DNA of 64,000 nt from Nilaparvata lugens (GCF_014356525.2 NC_052514.1:6347019-6411018); one strand, 5' to 3'. Counted from the first letter of the stretch, positions 43,133 through 53,939 are shown. Program-made: numbers and translations. The notes: generated by a model from the letters alone, not told the origin.

Positions 43133-44218
43133 GTAAATAATTTTTCTCATAAATTCGATAATTATTATCTTCAATCATATTCACTAATGTCACTTTGAAA
43201 AGATCTCAATGTATGACTTCGGTCCAATTATATATTATCATGTCACAGACAATCTTCTCAAGCCTGTTATATGCATGACAGAAATGGATATAGAAATAGA
43301 CAAAAATAGAAAGAAAAATAAAAAAGTCAGTACCTTTTTGAATTATTTAAATTAAAAGTAATTGAATAATTCAAAAAGGGTAATGAAATTTTTTTTTTCT
43401 TTCTATTTTTATTACAAGTAGCCTTTACATAAAAGATATAAATAGAAATAGACATTGCCTACATAATAATTTTCGACAATTGAGACAAAATTATGAAATT
43501 GAAGAAGTTTTGGGCAATAGCCTGTTTTTTTTTCTTTTCCGACCATTGTATTTTTTGCTCTATCCAATAATAAATATTTTATCCCTTCATAAATATAGAA
43601 CCATCCTTTTAATGGAAGAGATAATTATAAGTATTATGAAGGCTTGTACATACACGGATACTAATATTCTATAAGTCTTGATTGTTTGATAATCCACATG
43701 GAGTGGAGACATTATAACAGACATAGAGAGTGAAATCGTGCTCTCTCACGAACTGACACTTTACTTTAGAATTCATTTCTATTGGAGGTTATTGTTGGAA
43801 TTATAGAATAATTGTGCATGTATCTCTATTTAACTGTATTTCTGTATTTGTATGGCTGGTCCATGAACAAATAAAATGATTATTTATTTATTTATCTACA
43901 TACACGGATACGAAATACATGTTTGACCCATCTTCACGTCTGAATATTACTGAACTGATTAACTGCAAATTCTGCATAAAGATTCCCAATTCAGCGAGAA
44001 TTGTTATAGACCTATTTACATTTTATAAGCTATACAAATATAAACTAAAAAACAAAATTCAATCTAAATTTTAAAATGGCAATAACGCTGGGGACATACG
44101 AGGTCTGCTATCTCTTCATAGTGAATGATCTAATAGAATCAACAGTTGCCAACAGTTTGCAATTTGATAATCACATTTTCTCGATTTTCGAGCTTATTTT
44201 CAATTTTAGGTGAAAATG
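43133..44218. other. Intron sequence with retroposon tail and repeat fragment
   Basis: 43305-43445 contains an AT-rich hairpin (AGTACCTTTTTGAATTA / TAATTCAAAAAGGGTA). 43800-43905 ends CATGAACAAATAAAATGATT then (ATTT)n, a retroposon-like 3' end. 44085-44218 is a fragment of the (TG)n element family (GACATACGAGGTCTGCTATC), inverted relative to 14637, and runs into the gap. Confidence 0.5.
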
Positions 44219-44318
44219 NNNNNNNNNNNNNNNNNNNNNNNNNNNNNNNNNNNNNNNNNNNNNNNNNNNNNNNNNNNNNNNNNNNNNNNNNNNNNNNNNN
44301 NNNNNNNNNNNNNNNNNN
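44219..44318. other. Scaffold gap, 100 N
   Basis: Exactly 100 Ns, the conventional placeholder for a gap of unknown size. The left flank is inside a dispersed repeat, which makes a wrong or inverted join more likely than at a unique flank. Confidence 0.99.
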
Positions 44319-44763
44319 AATTGTCACAAGACACCAATTAAATTGAGTTTGAAGACCTCCCCTTCCTAGTATAGTATCCACTTTATCCAGTCAGCATTTC
44401 CTCTAAATTATACAATGTTTCCCATCCAACCTATGCTACCTTAAATGAATCTCACTAGAGAAAGAAGGTCTATTTTTGAACTAGAACACTATTTTCGAAC
44501 TAGTCCAAAGCTCTGATTACAGGTTTCAACCGGCCGCAAACGAAATCTAATTTCAAGTTGTTCCAAGTTGAATGCTAAGTGCTAACTGACCGGCTATCAA
44601 TTTATTAGCAGGAATTGAGCCTTCTGAATAGTGGATTATTGTTTGACGACAGAAACCGATTATTGTTTGTATTTAGAAGGCACTAACGACTTTATTGCGT
44701 GACTGTCTAATAGAACACTGGCTACTTTTGTGAAAATCACTTTGAAATGCCAGCATTTCTCAT

Positions 44764-45068
44764 AGAAAACATCAATTATTCTTCATATTCAATCAAAGTA
44801 ATTTCAGTTATTTATTCATTTGCTATTTGAAAGAGGTTTTTTCATTTTTTATTATGTTAAATTATATGAGAACATCAATTATTCTTCTTATTCAATCAAA
44901 GTAGTTCCAGTTATTTATTAATTTGCTATTTGTAAGAGGTTTTATTCATTTTTTATTATGTTAAAAATATGAGAACATCAATTATTCTTCTTATTCAATC
45001 AAAGTAGTTCCAGGGATGTATTAATTTGCTATTTGAAAGAGGTTTTAAATTTTTTATTATGTTAACAT
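44764..45068 (+). repeat. Tandem triplication, ~100-bp unit
   Basis: AACATCAATTATTCTTCTTA...TCAATCAAAGTAGTTCCAG...AAGAGGTTTT...TTTTTTATTATGTTAA occurs three times, at about 44768, 44873 and 44972. Confidence 0.85.
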
Positions 45069-45136
45069 CAGGCTACATATTATATTTTCTCCAATTTTTC
45101 ATCTATTTGTTTGTGTGATGTTTTGAGTTTGTAAAG

Positions 45137-45425
45137 ACGTGTACACACTGAACAAATGTTCGACAAACGTGTTTGTTGAAACATTTTGGGCGAATCTCAT
45201 TATGTTTGACAAATAATGTTTGCCCGTGGCCAGTGTGGACGTGTCACCAAACAAAATATTTGTGAGGAGAACAGGTTTTATGTTTTACAGCTGTCAACAC
45301 TGAAAATGTTTGGAAAACAGTAATTTTTGTTTGACAAACAATGATTGTCCAAACTTTCTAGAATTTTGTACCTGAGCTCCTCAACAAACATGTATGTCGA
45401 ACATTTGTTCAGTATGGACACGGCT
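45137..45425. mobile_element. MITE, GTACACACTGAACAAATGTTCG family
   Basis: GACGTGTACACACTGAACAA...ATGTTCGACAAAC at the left and GTATGTCGAACATTTGTTCA...GTATGGACACGGC at the right are inverted; internal GTTTGACAAA phrases are also mirrored. About 290 bp. Confidence 0.7.
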
Positions 45426-46029
45426 TAACTTAGTATTAATTTGTATTGAAACTTCAAAAGATATAATAGTACTTTACGTAACAAGTCCGGTAACGATAAT
45501 TCACCGCATAAGTATGATTGTTTCTGCCCGAAACGTAGTTGACGGCAGAATTATCATACGAATTTGGTAAATACGTTACCGTAAATGTTACGTACAACAT
45601 TTTTTGTCATACTTATCTGAGAAATAATGATATTACTGAGAAACAGGAACCTGCTGCTGCTCGAGCTACTGCATTCTATATACATGACCTAGCCTGTAGC
45701 GCCTAGTTTATAACAGACAGACCCTTTGAGCTCAAATAAAATATAAAGGCCTGAATTATAAGATTTCAGATGAGTTTTCATAACTTGAAACTACTTAAAT
45801 GAGTTCTTTAATTATTTGAGTTAATATATTATTTACTCAGATGTTATTAGGACTCAGTAGAGTCCTAACATTCTTGACTGTAAAGAGAACATAATATGAT
45901 CTCTTTACAGTATAGTATGCTGTAATGAAAATCACATGTTTTCTTCTTCTGCAAACAGCTGTTTACCGGCTTGATTAATGCATGGAAAACAGCTGCAATT
46001 GAGTAAGTATGACAAAAATGATTATTATC
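45426..46029. other. Intron/intergenic with a small palindromic repeat
   Basis: 45473-45595 has inverted TTTACGTAAC...GGTAACG and CGTTACCGTAAATGTTACGT. The remainder has no recognised content; no CD36 membrane-helix exon was found on either strand. Confidence 0.45.
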
Positions 46030-46215
46030 AAGCAAAAATCCAAATTGAATACTGTAAATCACCCCGAAGACTTCTGCTACTGCAAATATTGACAACAGGG
46101 TAAACAACTAGATGGAAATTGGATTTTCATCGAATTTTACCCTACTGTTCTCAATATTTGCAGTAGCAGAAAAATCTTCGGGGTGGATTTACAGTATTCA
46201 ATTTGGATTTTCGTT
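46030..46215. mobile_element. Palindromic MITE, CACCCCGAAGACTTCTGC family
   Basis: Left arm AAAATCCAAATTGAATACTG...CACCCCGAAGACTTCTGCTA...GCAAATATTGA; right arm is its inverse ending CAGTATTCAATTTGGATTTT. An arm also occurs at 33180-33235. Confidence 0.75.
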
Positions 46216-47888
46216 TGATAATAAAAATTAATCTTTCAGCATTTGAATAAATGCAATATTCCAGTAATTCCCAGATACAAATGGTTTGCAAACGGAATTC
46301 AGCTGATGCAACATCCCTACAGAGTGATTCCAATCCACTCAAAAGAAAACTATTTGATCAATAATTCCAGACAATACTCCTTCTCAACTTTTCAAATAAA
46401 ATCATTGACAAATATTGTAAAGATTGGAAATATTTTTCTTTTCCACAACACTTTCAACGTTATGAGGAATATTGGAAAGCAGCGGAATATCTCTTTCTCT
46501 ATCACACTCAATGAAATCATTAATGTTTGATTTGATGGATGATGTTTGTCTCCTCAATCTCAGAGTGCACTTGAAAGAATAGACAGGACAGACTTCTCAG
46601 AAGCAGACTGTAATCTTGAAATTATGAAAATTTTTCTGTTCATTTCTCACTCTCTCTCTCTCAACTCATTGAATAATGCAAGATTCTCTCTCACATCCTC
46701 TCTCTCACTTTCTCTTTGACCCTCTCATATCCTCTCTATCACACGCTTTTCCTCCTCATCATTTTCATGAGAATTTGTACAATTATTTTCTGATTCTGGA
46801 ACAGCTATAGATTCTTGAAAACAGCTATCCACTCCAGTGGTAGATGATATTAAATTGATATACTACTGGAATGTTCTTGGAAGTGAAGAACGATGTTGAA
46901 AAGAGAAGAAGAAGAAGAAGAAGAAGAAGAAGAAAAAGAAGAAGAAGAAGAAGAAGGAGAAGAAGAAGAAGAAGAAGAAAATCGATAGTTGTTTGTCTCT
47001 CTAAGTTTAGAAGCGTATTGAGTATTGTATATGTACAGAATAAACAATAATAGTTGTCTATAATTATTATATTTTTTCATACCTTAACGATTCGAATAAT
47101 CCATTAATTTAACAGATTTATAGACTCAAATTATTAATCTAATAGGAGTATCAACTAGGAATGAGACTGAATTTGTATAATGCTATATTGAAAAATATCA
47201 TGAAATATTGTTCGTTAAGTTTTTTGTGATTTTCATATCTGAATTGAGACATTATTCAGGATGTTTAGCATATACTGAATAGATATAACTATACAGTAAG
47301 GAAATACATTTTCTTGGACCTTTGAAATACACCTCTGCAATATGATTAATATTTTAATATAATGATTAATTTAAAACTGGTTTCTGTGTGTTTTGAATTG
47401 TAAATTTTGTGTGTAATCAAATAATGTTGAAGTGACACATAACCTAGCTACATTTGGACTGTTGTATAAATAAGAATTGGAACAGTTTTGGGCTTATAAG
47501 CCTGTCGTACTTTTCTGTAAGTTGTGTAATCCTGAATGATTAAATAAATAAATGAATATACCTTGGTAGAAATACCTATACTGAATAGATTAATTTCAAG
47601 ATATATACTCTCTTGATAGATTCTGATACATTTTGATACTTCTCAGGAAGTGGAAGTGGAAATTTTTAGTTAAAAAAATGAAGAACCCAAGACATAACCT
47701 ATGAACTTGAGTGTTAATAGGAAATGACATTGGTAATACGGCAAGGCAGAACATCCAAAAGGATCTCTCTGCCAATAAAAGCCATAAGAGTAAATAAATA
47801 AAATATTACAATATTATTCCATTTGATATCCATTTATGGATGTTGGAAATCAATGTTTAAATGAGAGAATAAAATTTGATAAACTGAC
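46216..47888. other. Noncoding stretch with GAA microsatellite and retroposon-like tail
   Basis: 46905-46980 is (GAA)n. 46640-46750 is CTCTCTCT-rich. 47430-47560 is a copy of the 18926 tail repeat (ACACATAACCTAGCTACATT ... AATAAATAAATGAA). A 95-codon plus-strand frame at 46243-46530 does not resemble CD36 or any family I know. The final exon of receptor B was sought here on the minus strand and not found. Confidence 0.45.
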
Positions 47889-48014
47889 CTCTTCGATCCA
47901 GAAAATTGGAAGGAGAGCGTCGGGTAGCTCCCTCATCAGTTCAATTTTCTTGATTTTGTGGATTGGGATGTTGAACTGCATTCTCTTCCTAGCAGCCAAT
48001 GGCGTACCTGTAAA
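47889..48014 (-). CDS. Receptor B (SNMP-like) exon ending PIFWIEE
   Basis: This is the most 3' visible exon of receptor B: 126 bp, phase 0 at both ends, acceptor CTCTTCAACAG and donor GTCAGT. It encodes FTGTPLAARKRMQFNIPIHK and later ELPDALLPIFWIEE. It is the membrane-proximal ectodomain block of SNMP/CD36 proteins and has the same length and phases as receptor A exon 2947-3072 (ASGVPLRGRRRVQ...PLLWIEE). The next exon should encode the C-terminal membrane helix and tail. It is absent between here and the N gap, so the gene is incomplete in the window. Confidence 0.9.
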
Positions 48015-48179
48015 CTGTTGAAGAGAGGAAAAAACGAATGTATAATCTTTAGGAGTTGAATCACATGACAATAACATTAATGTAATCAGAATTTGAAAAA
48101 TATCAACAAAATTATGTTGTCAACGGATACCATCAATTAATCAAAAAGTATTTGATCAAGTGATGTTCTATGCTCTTTT

Positions 48180-48965
48180 ATCCTATACTATTAAACTTCT
48201 GTCTAAATGTTTAGATGTTTGGATGTTTGGATGTTTAGATGTTTAGATGTTTAGATGTTTGGATGTTTGGATGTTGAGATGTTTAGATGTTTGGGATGTT
48301 TAGCTGTTAAGATGTTTAGATGTTCAAATGTTTGGATGTTTAGATGTTTAGATGTTTGAATGTTTAGATGTTTGTTTGTTTGTTTATATGTTTGTATTTC
48401 ATCTCGAAAACGGCTTTAACGATTCTCACGAAATTCAGAACATAGTAAGTTTATAATATAAAGATTCAATTGCACTAGTTTTCATCCCTGGGAAAACTCG
48501 CTGAAGGACACTAGAAGTATAATTATTTTTCATCCTTGAGAAAACAGCTGATAATAATTATTTCGTCGTCTGTTGGAAATGGAAGTGAGTGATCGAGTTC
48601 ATGTGTGTGGAACTGTGTCAAAAATTATGACTCAGCTGTTGAACTTTTGTAATCATTCAATCAGGTACTTATTGCCGGTTGAAAAAAAGCCGGGTTATAT
48701 TCAATCCTGATTAATTCCAGTATATCCATGTTTTTGAATTGGTCTTATCTGATTTTGTTCACGTGAAGTTAATCAGGATAAATATTCAACCAGCTTCTGT
48801 GCAACTGGGACTTTGTGAGGGAAATTTTTGCATTCCTCTGGGAATTAATATCAATCTACTGTGATTAGATAGAACATTTCTGTATGAATGTTATTATAAT
48901 TTCTTCTTTCGTAATAAATGTGTTATGCTTTTGTACTCCAGAGCGAAACACGGTCCCCGATATTT
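48180..48965 (-). mobile_element. Dispersed element copy (minus), ATATCGGGGACCGAGCTTCG family
   Basis: Right terminus GGTCCCCGATATTT; left terminus CTATACTATTAAACTTCTGT with a long (GTTTAGAT)n/(GTTTGGAT)n run at 48200-48370. It contains the nested GCCGGGTTATATTCAATC palindrome. It lies in the receptor B intron before exon 47889 (upstream in gene sense). Confidence 0.7.
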
Positions 48966-49104
48966 ACTGTTTTTACTGTAATTCAAACCGAGATTTGCTG
49001 GGAGGTGGTAGGTTATTTCTAGCCAATGGGCCAAGGCTGTCGTTTGATGACGTAGACAGATTTATCGTTGACCTGCCTGGAATGAAATTTTGGTTACACT
49101 TAAG

Positions 49105-49287
49105 CCCCGCATACACACATCGATTTTTGTTCGTACGATATTTTGCCGTCCTTATAAATTCTATAAGATTAAACAGATGATTTCAAACACATCATGTTTG
49201 TCATGTTCCGTTTGATCTAATAGAATTCATAAGGACGGAAAAATATCGTACGAACAAAAATCGATGTGTGTGTGTGCGGGGCTTTAC
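49105..49287. mobile_element. Palindromic MITE, ACACACATCGATTTTTGTTCG family
   Basis: AAGCCCCGCATACACACATC...GTTCGTACGATATTTTGCCG at the left, inverse at the right ending ATCGATGTGTGTGTGTGCGG and GGCTTTA. Best-preserved copy of the family at 1565. TTACACT lies on both sides. Confidence 0.8.
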
Positions 49288-49324
49288 ACTGCTAGAGCTC
49301 CAGCATACTGGTTCTACCCACCAA

Positions 49325-50167
49325 GCTATGGCTGTGCAAAGGCTAAAAATTAACTTCCAACTGGTGATATTTTTCAAAGTTTTTCGATATGTCATCGAAC
49401 TATCAAAATGAAAAATTTTTCTCAGGAAAACATTTTTTTCCGATCATAAATTTTTGAGATATGAGCGGTTAAAGTTTAAATTTTCGGGACAGAACATTCC
49501 AAATTCGGTGAGAGATAAATCCATGAGATTTGAAGAATAAATTCTTCATAGCACTGTTGATCTAGTAAAACCAAAATTACCTTAAAGTAGCAATTTTTGA
49601 GAAAGTTATTCAAATTACCAAAAATGACCAAGAATAACTAAACTAAAAGTTATTTCTGGTTATTTTTTGTAAATTGAATAGCTTTCTCAAAAATTGGAAT
49701 TTTGAGGGAATTTTTGTTCTACTAGATCAACAATACCATGAAGGAAACTTTCTCAAAAATTGCTACTTTAAGGTAATTTTTGTTTTACTAGATCAACAGT
49801 GCTATGAAGAATTTATTCTTCAAATCTCATGGATTTATCTCTCACCGAATTTGGAATGTTCTGTCCCGAAAATTTAAACTTTAACCGCTCATATCTCAAA
49901 AATTTATGATCGGAAAAAAATGTTTTCCTGAGAAAAATTTTTCATTTTGATAGTTTTATCCTTCAAATCTCATGGATTTATCTCACACCGAATTTGAAAT
50001 GTTCTGTCCCGAAAATTCAAACTTTAACGCTCATATCTCAAAAATTTATGATCGGAAAAATAATGTTATCCTGTGAAAACTTTTTCATTTTGATAGCTTG
50101 ATGATATACAAATCGAAAAACTTTGAAAAATATCACCAGTAGGAAGTTTATTTTTAGCCTTTGCACA
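49325..50167. mobile_element. ~0.84-kb foldback element in receptor B intron
   Basis: The outer arms GCAAAGGCTAAAAATTAACT and TTTATTTTTAGCCTTTGC are inverted, as are the inner arms TTCTCAGGAAAACATTTTTT, TTCGGGACAGAACATTCCAA and AATTACCTTAAAGTAGCAAT. The right arm is partly duplicated (49800-49945 and 49960-50095). A related single arm is at 52500-52760. Confidence 0.8.
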
Positions 50168-50416
50168 GTCTTATTAGTTATAAACATACTATACTCATCA
50201 CTTTTCGATAGTTTTTTATTCAAATTTGGATTTTGAAAGTTTAGCATTTTTTATTACAAGAGAATCAACTGTAATGGTATTCCTCTAGCATCAATGCTCC
50301 AAACTAGTGAGCCCTTCCCAGTGAAAATTCTCAAGTGGAAGGTGTAGTGTAGAACCTGGGATTTTGAAATTTTTGAAGATATTAAAATATGAACGGGATG
50401 AATAAGGGATACTTAC

Positions 50417-50535
50417 CGGTTCAAATTCAACAAAGATCTGATGTTTCTCTATATCAGGACTCAAACCCTCGACTTGAGACAAGTAGAATGGATCTGTATC
50501 ATAGAAATGTGGCAGTGACAGCCAGATTGGAGCTC
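50417..50535 (-). CDS. Receptor B (SNMP-like) exon, SLPHFYDTDPFY...GLSPDIEKH
   Basis: 119 bp, acceptor TCTAATTACAG and donor GTAAGTATC. The first two bases complete a Gly codon begun in the previous exon. The protein reads (G)APIWLSLPHFYDTDPFYL, then VEGLSPDIEKHQIFVEFEP. This is the textbook CD36-family block GAP...SLPHFY.ADP.Y...V.GL.P..E.H...EP. It is homologous to receptor A exon 1912-2027 but keeps the canonical PHFYDTD residues, where A has PHFFDAP. It ends in phase 0 before exon 47889-48014. Confidence 0.93.
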
Positions 50536-50609
50536 CTGTAATTAGATGAGATGGAAAAGTTCACAAATTGATAATTCAATGATAATAATTCATATTCAAA
50601 TAGATTTAT

Positions 50610-50890
50610 TGTAACTTTTACCATAGAGGAAAGATACATAATAAGATATTCCATGGTATGAGTCGGTTATGTTCTAAATTTCAATCCGAATTTTTGCTAT
50701 CTCAAGCCAATCAGCCTTAGCCTACTACTGTTTTTGCCGGGAGAGAGTGTAAGAACGGCAAAGTAGGCTATGAGAGATTCTCAGCTTCACGAAAAATAAC
50801 TACTTGGAATATCATATTGAGTTAGCAGTAAAATTTGAAACCTAATACCCCTATACCTTCTTAATTAATTATGCTCTATTTTCTCTATTC
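50610..50890. mobile_element. Diverged relative of the CATAGAGAAAC MITE family
   Basis: It has CCATAGAGGAAAGATACATA at the left, GATATTCCATGGTATGAGTC, GCTATCTCAAGCC and GAGAGAGTGTAAGAACGGCA, and a right end CTCTATTTTCTCTATTCC. Order and orientation match the MITE at 38219, but identity is clearly lower. Confidence 0.55.
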
Positions 50891-51435
50891 CCTAAGATAT
50901 ACTATCTTTGTGAATGTTATCATTCAACAAAATGAGGGATTCACAATGACGTAGAGGCATCAGCCAATGAGAGAGCATTGTGGGCGTGGACTTGTACTAG
51001 GCACCTGCAGTGTACTTGCACGTGATTGGTCGACCTTGAGTGAGGTAGGAGAAGCTTCAACTGACGTTGTAATGGGTATCCACCAATAGGGATAGAGGCG
51101 TTCTGTGAGCTGACTATCTTTCTCTGTTATCTATGGATTTGTATTTGCAATGCATTGTCTAAAGCTATGGGACTATCTTATGTTGCGATAATTATCTGTT
51201 TGTTTGTTCGTTTGTTTATAAAGCTTCCCAGAGACACTAATCAGAGTATAGGGATTTTCAAAAATTTATAATACGTACATAAAAGTAATAATTTATAACA
51301 GTAATACAAAAAAGAAGTAAAAAAAATCACACAAAGGAACCCTCTCCACACAAACTCTTCCATGGTAAAGAACTAATATAGAACTTGTGTGGTATTTTTA
51401 ACTCCTTCTCAAAAACATCGACACTTCACAATTTT
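50891..51435. other. Intron; no feature recognised except probable LINE 3' flank
   Basis: 50935-51070 looks single-copy. From about 51230 to 51435 the sequence continues the minus-strand LINE remnant as its 3' untranslated side, but its end is not defined. Confidence 0.4.
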
Positions 51436-51780
51436 TCAAATGAGTAGGAAACTGTCTAATAAATTTATATGTAATTTTTTCTCAAAAGGAGCTGTTCTGT
51501 GATACAGTGAAGCATAGTCTCCTCTATTTCGTGTATTGTATCCATGCGAATCAGCATTTCTCGTCATTGCTGTCTTTCTTCTAACATGCATAATCACCTC
51601 ATTGAAGTAAATAGAGGGAACGGTTACTATGTCTAATCCTTTGAAGTGGTTCCTACATGACTCTAAAGTCATAATACCTTTGATCGCACTAACAGCTTTT
51701 TTTGGAGCTTGAACACCCTCTCCAAATTCTGGCACGACCCACCCACACAATAATGGCATAGCGGATGTGTGACATTATGA
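51436..51780 (-). pseudogene. LINE reverse-transcriptase C-terminal remnant
   Basis: The minus strand encodes KKAVSAIKGIMTLESCRNHF, then KGLDIVTVPSIYFNEVIMHV, then DSHGYNTRNRGDY and a stop. This is the conserved tail of jockey/CR1-type RT ORFs (QK.A.R.I......C..F..L.I.T.PS.YI.E...., followed by H.YNTR). It is a short decayed fragment without the catalytic domain, and its upstream part breaks out of frame near 51770. It is not the same subfamily as the LINE at 3078-8100, whose equivalent segment reads differently. Confidence 0.75.
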
Positions 51781-51934
51781 GTGAGTGATAGACTGCCATT
51801 GTGAGTTTGGTACCATTCAATCTTCTAATTTGTCGGAGTGCAAAGACTCCAGATGCAATCCTCCCACAGAGCTGAAGAAAAACCTCATATTCTCAAGTAT
51901 TTAGGCCTAGTGATGGTTGAGTTCAGTAAAGCCA

Positions 51935-52090
51935 GTTACACACACATTGATATTAATTTGGCGTCCTTATGAATTCTGTTAGATTGAAAATCAAACATGA
52001 ATGATTTGTTTGCCAAGTTCCATTCGATCTTGTAGGATTTATCAGGACGGGAAAAACCGTAAGTCTAAAAATCGACGTGTGAGTAGCTAG
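51935..52090. mobile_element. Palindromic MITE, diverged ACACACATCGATTTTT copy
   Basis: AAAGCCAGTTACACACACAT at the left and AAAAATCGACGTGTGAGTAG at the right; the inner GGCGTCCTTATGAATTCTGT is mirrored by GATTTATCAGGACGG. Confidence 0.6.
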
Positions 52091-52269
52091 ACTGTCTTCA
52101 TCTGATTAAGTCCTAAGATATCTAAATTTGAAATGACCCTTACCTGTCTGAACCAAGGTCCAGTATTCAAAATGGAGAAATAAAATTGACAACTACAGTA
52201 TTTTCTCCAATCATAGTATGTCTACAGAAATCCCGAAATAAAGATAACATCAATGGGAAACGTGCTTAC

Positions 52270-52436
52270 CTGTGCACTTGGTGATATCAAAGATGCCCTT
52301 CTTATGACATGTGGTGGGAGTGGGACAGAAGCACTTCTCTTCAGGATTCTTGGACATGTCGCCCAGGCTGGCTGTGTAGAAGTTGGTCTTGATACCCTTG
52401 TACGAGGAAGGTCTCTGGTATTTGGCTCCCATTGAT
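52270..52436 (-). CDS. Receptor B (SNMP-like) exon with CFC...C...C cysteine cluster
   Basis: 167 bp, acceptor TCTGTTCAG and donor GTAAGCACG. The first base completes the Arg codon split from the previous exon. Translation: SMGAKYQRPSSYKGIKTNFY, then TASLGDMSKNPEEKCFCPTP, then TTCHKKGIFDITKCTG. CFCPTP.TC..KG..D..KC is diagnostic of the SNMP subfamily. The four Cys match the last four of the six that form the three disulfides of CD36 (CFC, C, C). It ends after the first base of a Gly codon, joining exon 50417-50535. Confidence 0.95.
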
Positions 52437-52499
52437 CTGAACAGAAAATCCGTCAGTCAGCTCAAATGTTCAAACTTTATATGCATTTCGTGCATAAAT

Positions 52500-52770
52500 T
52501 TTCGAAAATTCTTTGTTCCATTCAATAAAAAATACCATGAAGAATTTACCCTCTGAATCTCATCGATCAATATCCTACCGAATATGACATGTTCTGTCCC
52601 AAAAATTCAAACTTTAGGCGCTCATTATCTCAAAAAGTAATGATGGGAAAGAAATGTTTTCATGAGAAAACTTTTTCATTTTGATAGCTTGATAATATAC
52701 AATTCAAAAAACTTCGTTATCACCAATATAAAGTTTATTTTCAGCGTTTGCAAAGCCTTAAGTACCAACC
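52500..52770. repeat. Arm-like fragment of the 49325 foldback family
   Basis: GAATTTACCCTCTGAATCTC, ACATGTTCTGTCCCAAAAAT, ATGTTTTCATGAGAAAACTT and TTTCAGCGTTTGCAAAGCCT follow the order of the right arm at 49800-50167. Confidence 0.65.
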
Positions 52771-52816
52771 TACCTACAAACATCAGCCGAAAACGATACC
52801 AAGATTAGTAGATTTC
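52771..52816 (-). pseudogene. Duplicated 3' end of SNMP exon with its splice donor
   Basis: The minus strand reads (LL)ILVSFSADVCR|GTAGGTTGG. This parallels the true exon end DLTSFSPDVCR|GTTGGTCAA at 53690-53653, and the intron side shares ACCAACCT and TTAAGTA. About 45 bp are duplicated at roughly 80% identity. The copy sits immediately on the other side of the foldback element 52817-53628. It cannot be an intact exon because only about a dozen codons remain. Confidence 0.65.
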
Positions 52817-53628
52817 TAGTCCAGTCAACGAAAGATTATACAGGGAAAAGTTAGGAGCACAATTTTCAACTTCACAGCTCTTTTAAGGATAGTAAGAGGA
52901 TTAACATATCGAAACACATTGTTTCCAAGATGCATGTAAGTAATGAGTGGAAAATACAACTTTCAAACCACCCTCATCCCTTCAGCACATGATGTGGGGG
53001 TTGGGATTTTTTATATGCTCACCTCCAAACTAATTTCAACGGAGCTGCGAAGTCGAAAATTGTATTCCAAACATTCCCTCCAAATTTAATTGTCAACTAT
53101 CTATTGTTGCTGAACAGAAAATTTCACTCTCAACACTAAAACTGCTGCCACAGTCGTTGGGAAATGCGTGAAATAGTTAAAATATACATCAAATTGAAGG
53201 TAATTTGATGCTCTATCAGCTTATGATCAGTACGGATTCATCAATCGTTCGAAAATTGTAAGGCCGAAAAGATGAAAAAATTGGAGGCAGAAGTGTTTTT
53301 TCAAAAAATGTCTCACTTTCAAGAGCGGATATCTCAGAAACTATATGAGATATGGAATAAATGTGAGGGACAAAACTTCTTGGTAATTTAGTGAGCTTCA
53401 ATTTTTCACAGGATACAAATGTTCATAAGATGCATAGTTTCCGAGATATATGCGAAAAATGAAAAAATGGTTCTTTCAAACCACCCTCACCCCTTTAGCA
53501 CTGTGGGTAGGGGTGAGGACTTTTGATATGTTAATCCTCTTACTATCCTCAAAAGAGCTGTGAAGTTGAAAATTGTGTTCCCAACTTTTCCTTCTTTACC
53601 TTTATTTGAGCATTCGTTGCCTGGACTA
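52817..53628. mobile_element. ~0.8-kb foldback element next to receptor B exon
   Basis: Terminal arms TAGTCCAGTCAACGAAAG and CATTCGTTGCCTGGACTA are inverted, as are AAAGTTAGGAGCACAATTTT/AAAATTGTGTTCCCAACTTT and GATAGTAAGAGGATTAACAT/ATGTTAATCCTCTTACTATC. It lies 24 bp from the exon 53653-53867 donor. Confidence 0.8.
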
Positions 53629-53652
53629 TTCCATTATTAAGTATTGACCAAC

Positions 53653-53867
53653 CTGCAAACATCGGGCGAAAACGATGTTAAGTCTTCGCTGGGCTGTGTG
53701 AAGGGCGGGAAGATAGTGGTGTCAGTTCCCTCTATCTGATTGCACTCTGGTCCATCCCACACCTTCATCTCAGCCTTGCCGTTCAGCGCCACCACACGGC
53801 CAAGGTCCTTGATGTTCTGCGAGCCCCGTTTCACTGTCAGGCGGGCTTCGTCGGCCGTACCGTTTTT
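53653..53867 (-). CDS. Receptor B (SNMP-like) exon, ECNQIEGTDTTIFPPF
   Basis: 215 bp, acceptor TTGTTGCTAG, phase 0 start, donor GTTGGT after a split Arg codon. Translation: KNGTADEARLTVKRGSQNIK, DLGRVVALNGKAEMKVWDGP, ECNQIEGTDTTIFPPFTQPS, EDLTSFSPDVCR. The RG..N..DLG.V....G...M.VWDG..CN...GTD.TIFPPF...E....F.PD.CR pattern is characteristic of SNMPs. Its two Cys are the first two of the six disulfide cysteines. NGT at the start is a candidate N-glycosylation site. The donor flank is crowded by a foldback element (52817-53628). Confidence 0.95.
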
Positions 53868-53939
53868 CTAGCAACAAGTAAATGACAAAAGTTGACAAAC
53901 TGATTGAGAATTATTGAAACTTGATCATCACCCTGAGTC

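Noticed and set aside
44139..44381. Frames spanning the N gap
   Set aside because: The central residues are unknown bases; nothing can be inferred.
46243..46530. 95-codon plus-strand frame as a second exon for the gene starting at 43025
   Set aside because: It lacks the FNVTNP...-type second-exon motifs of CD36/SNMP proteins and has no clear splice sites; composition is AT-driven.
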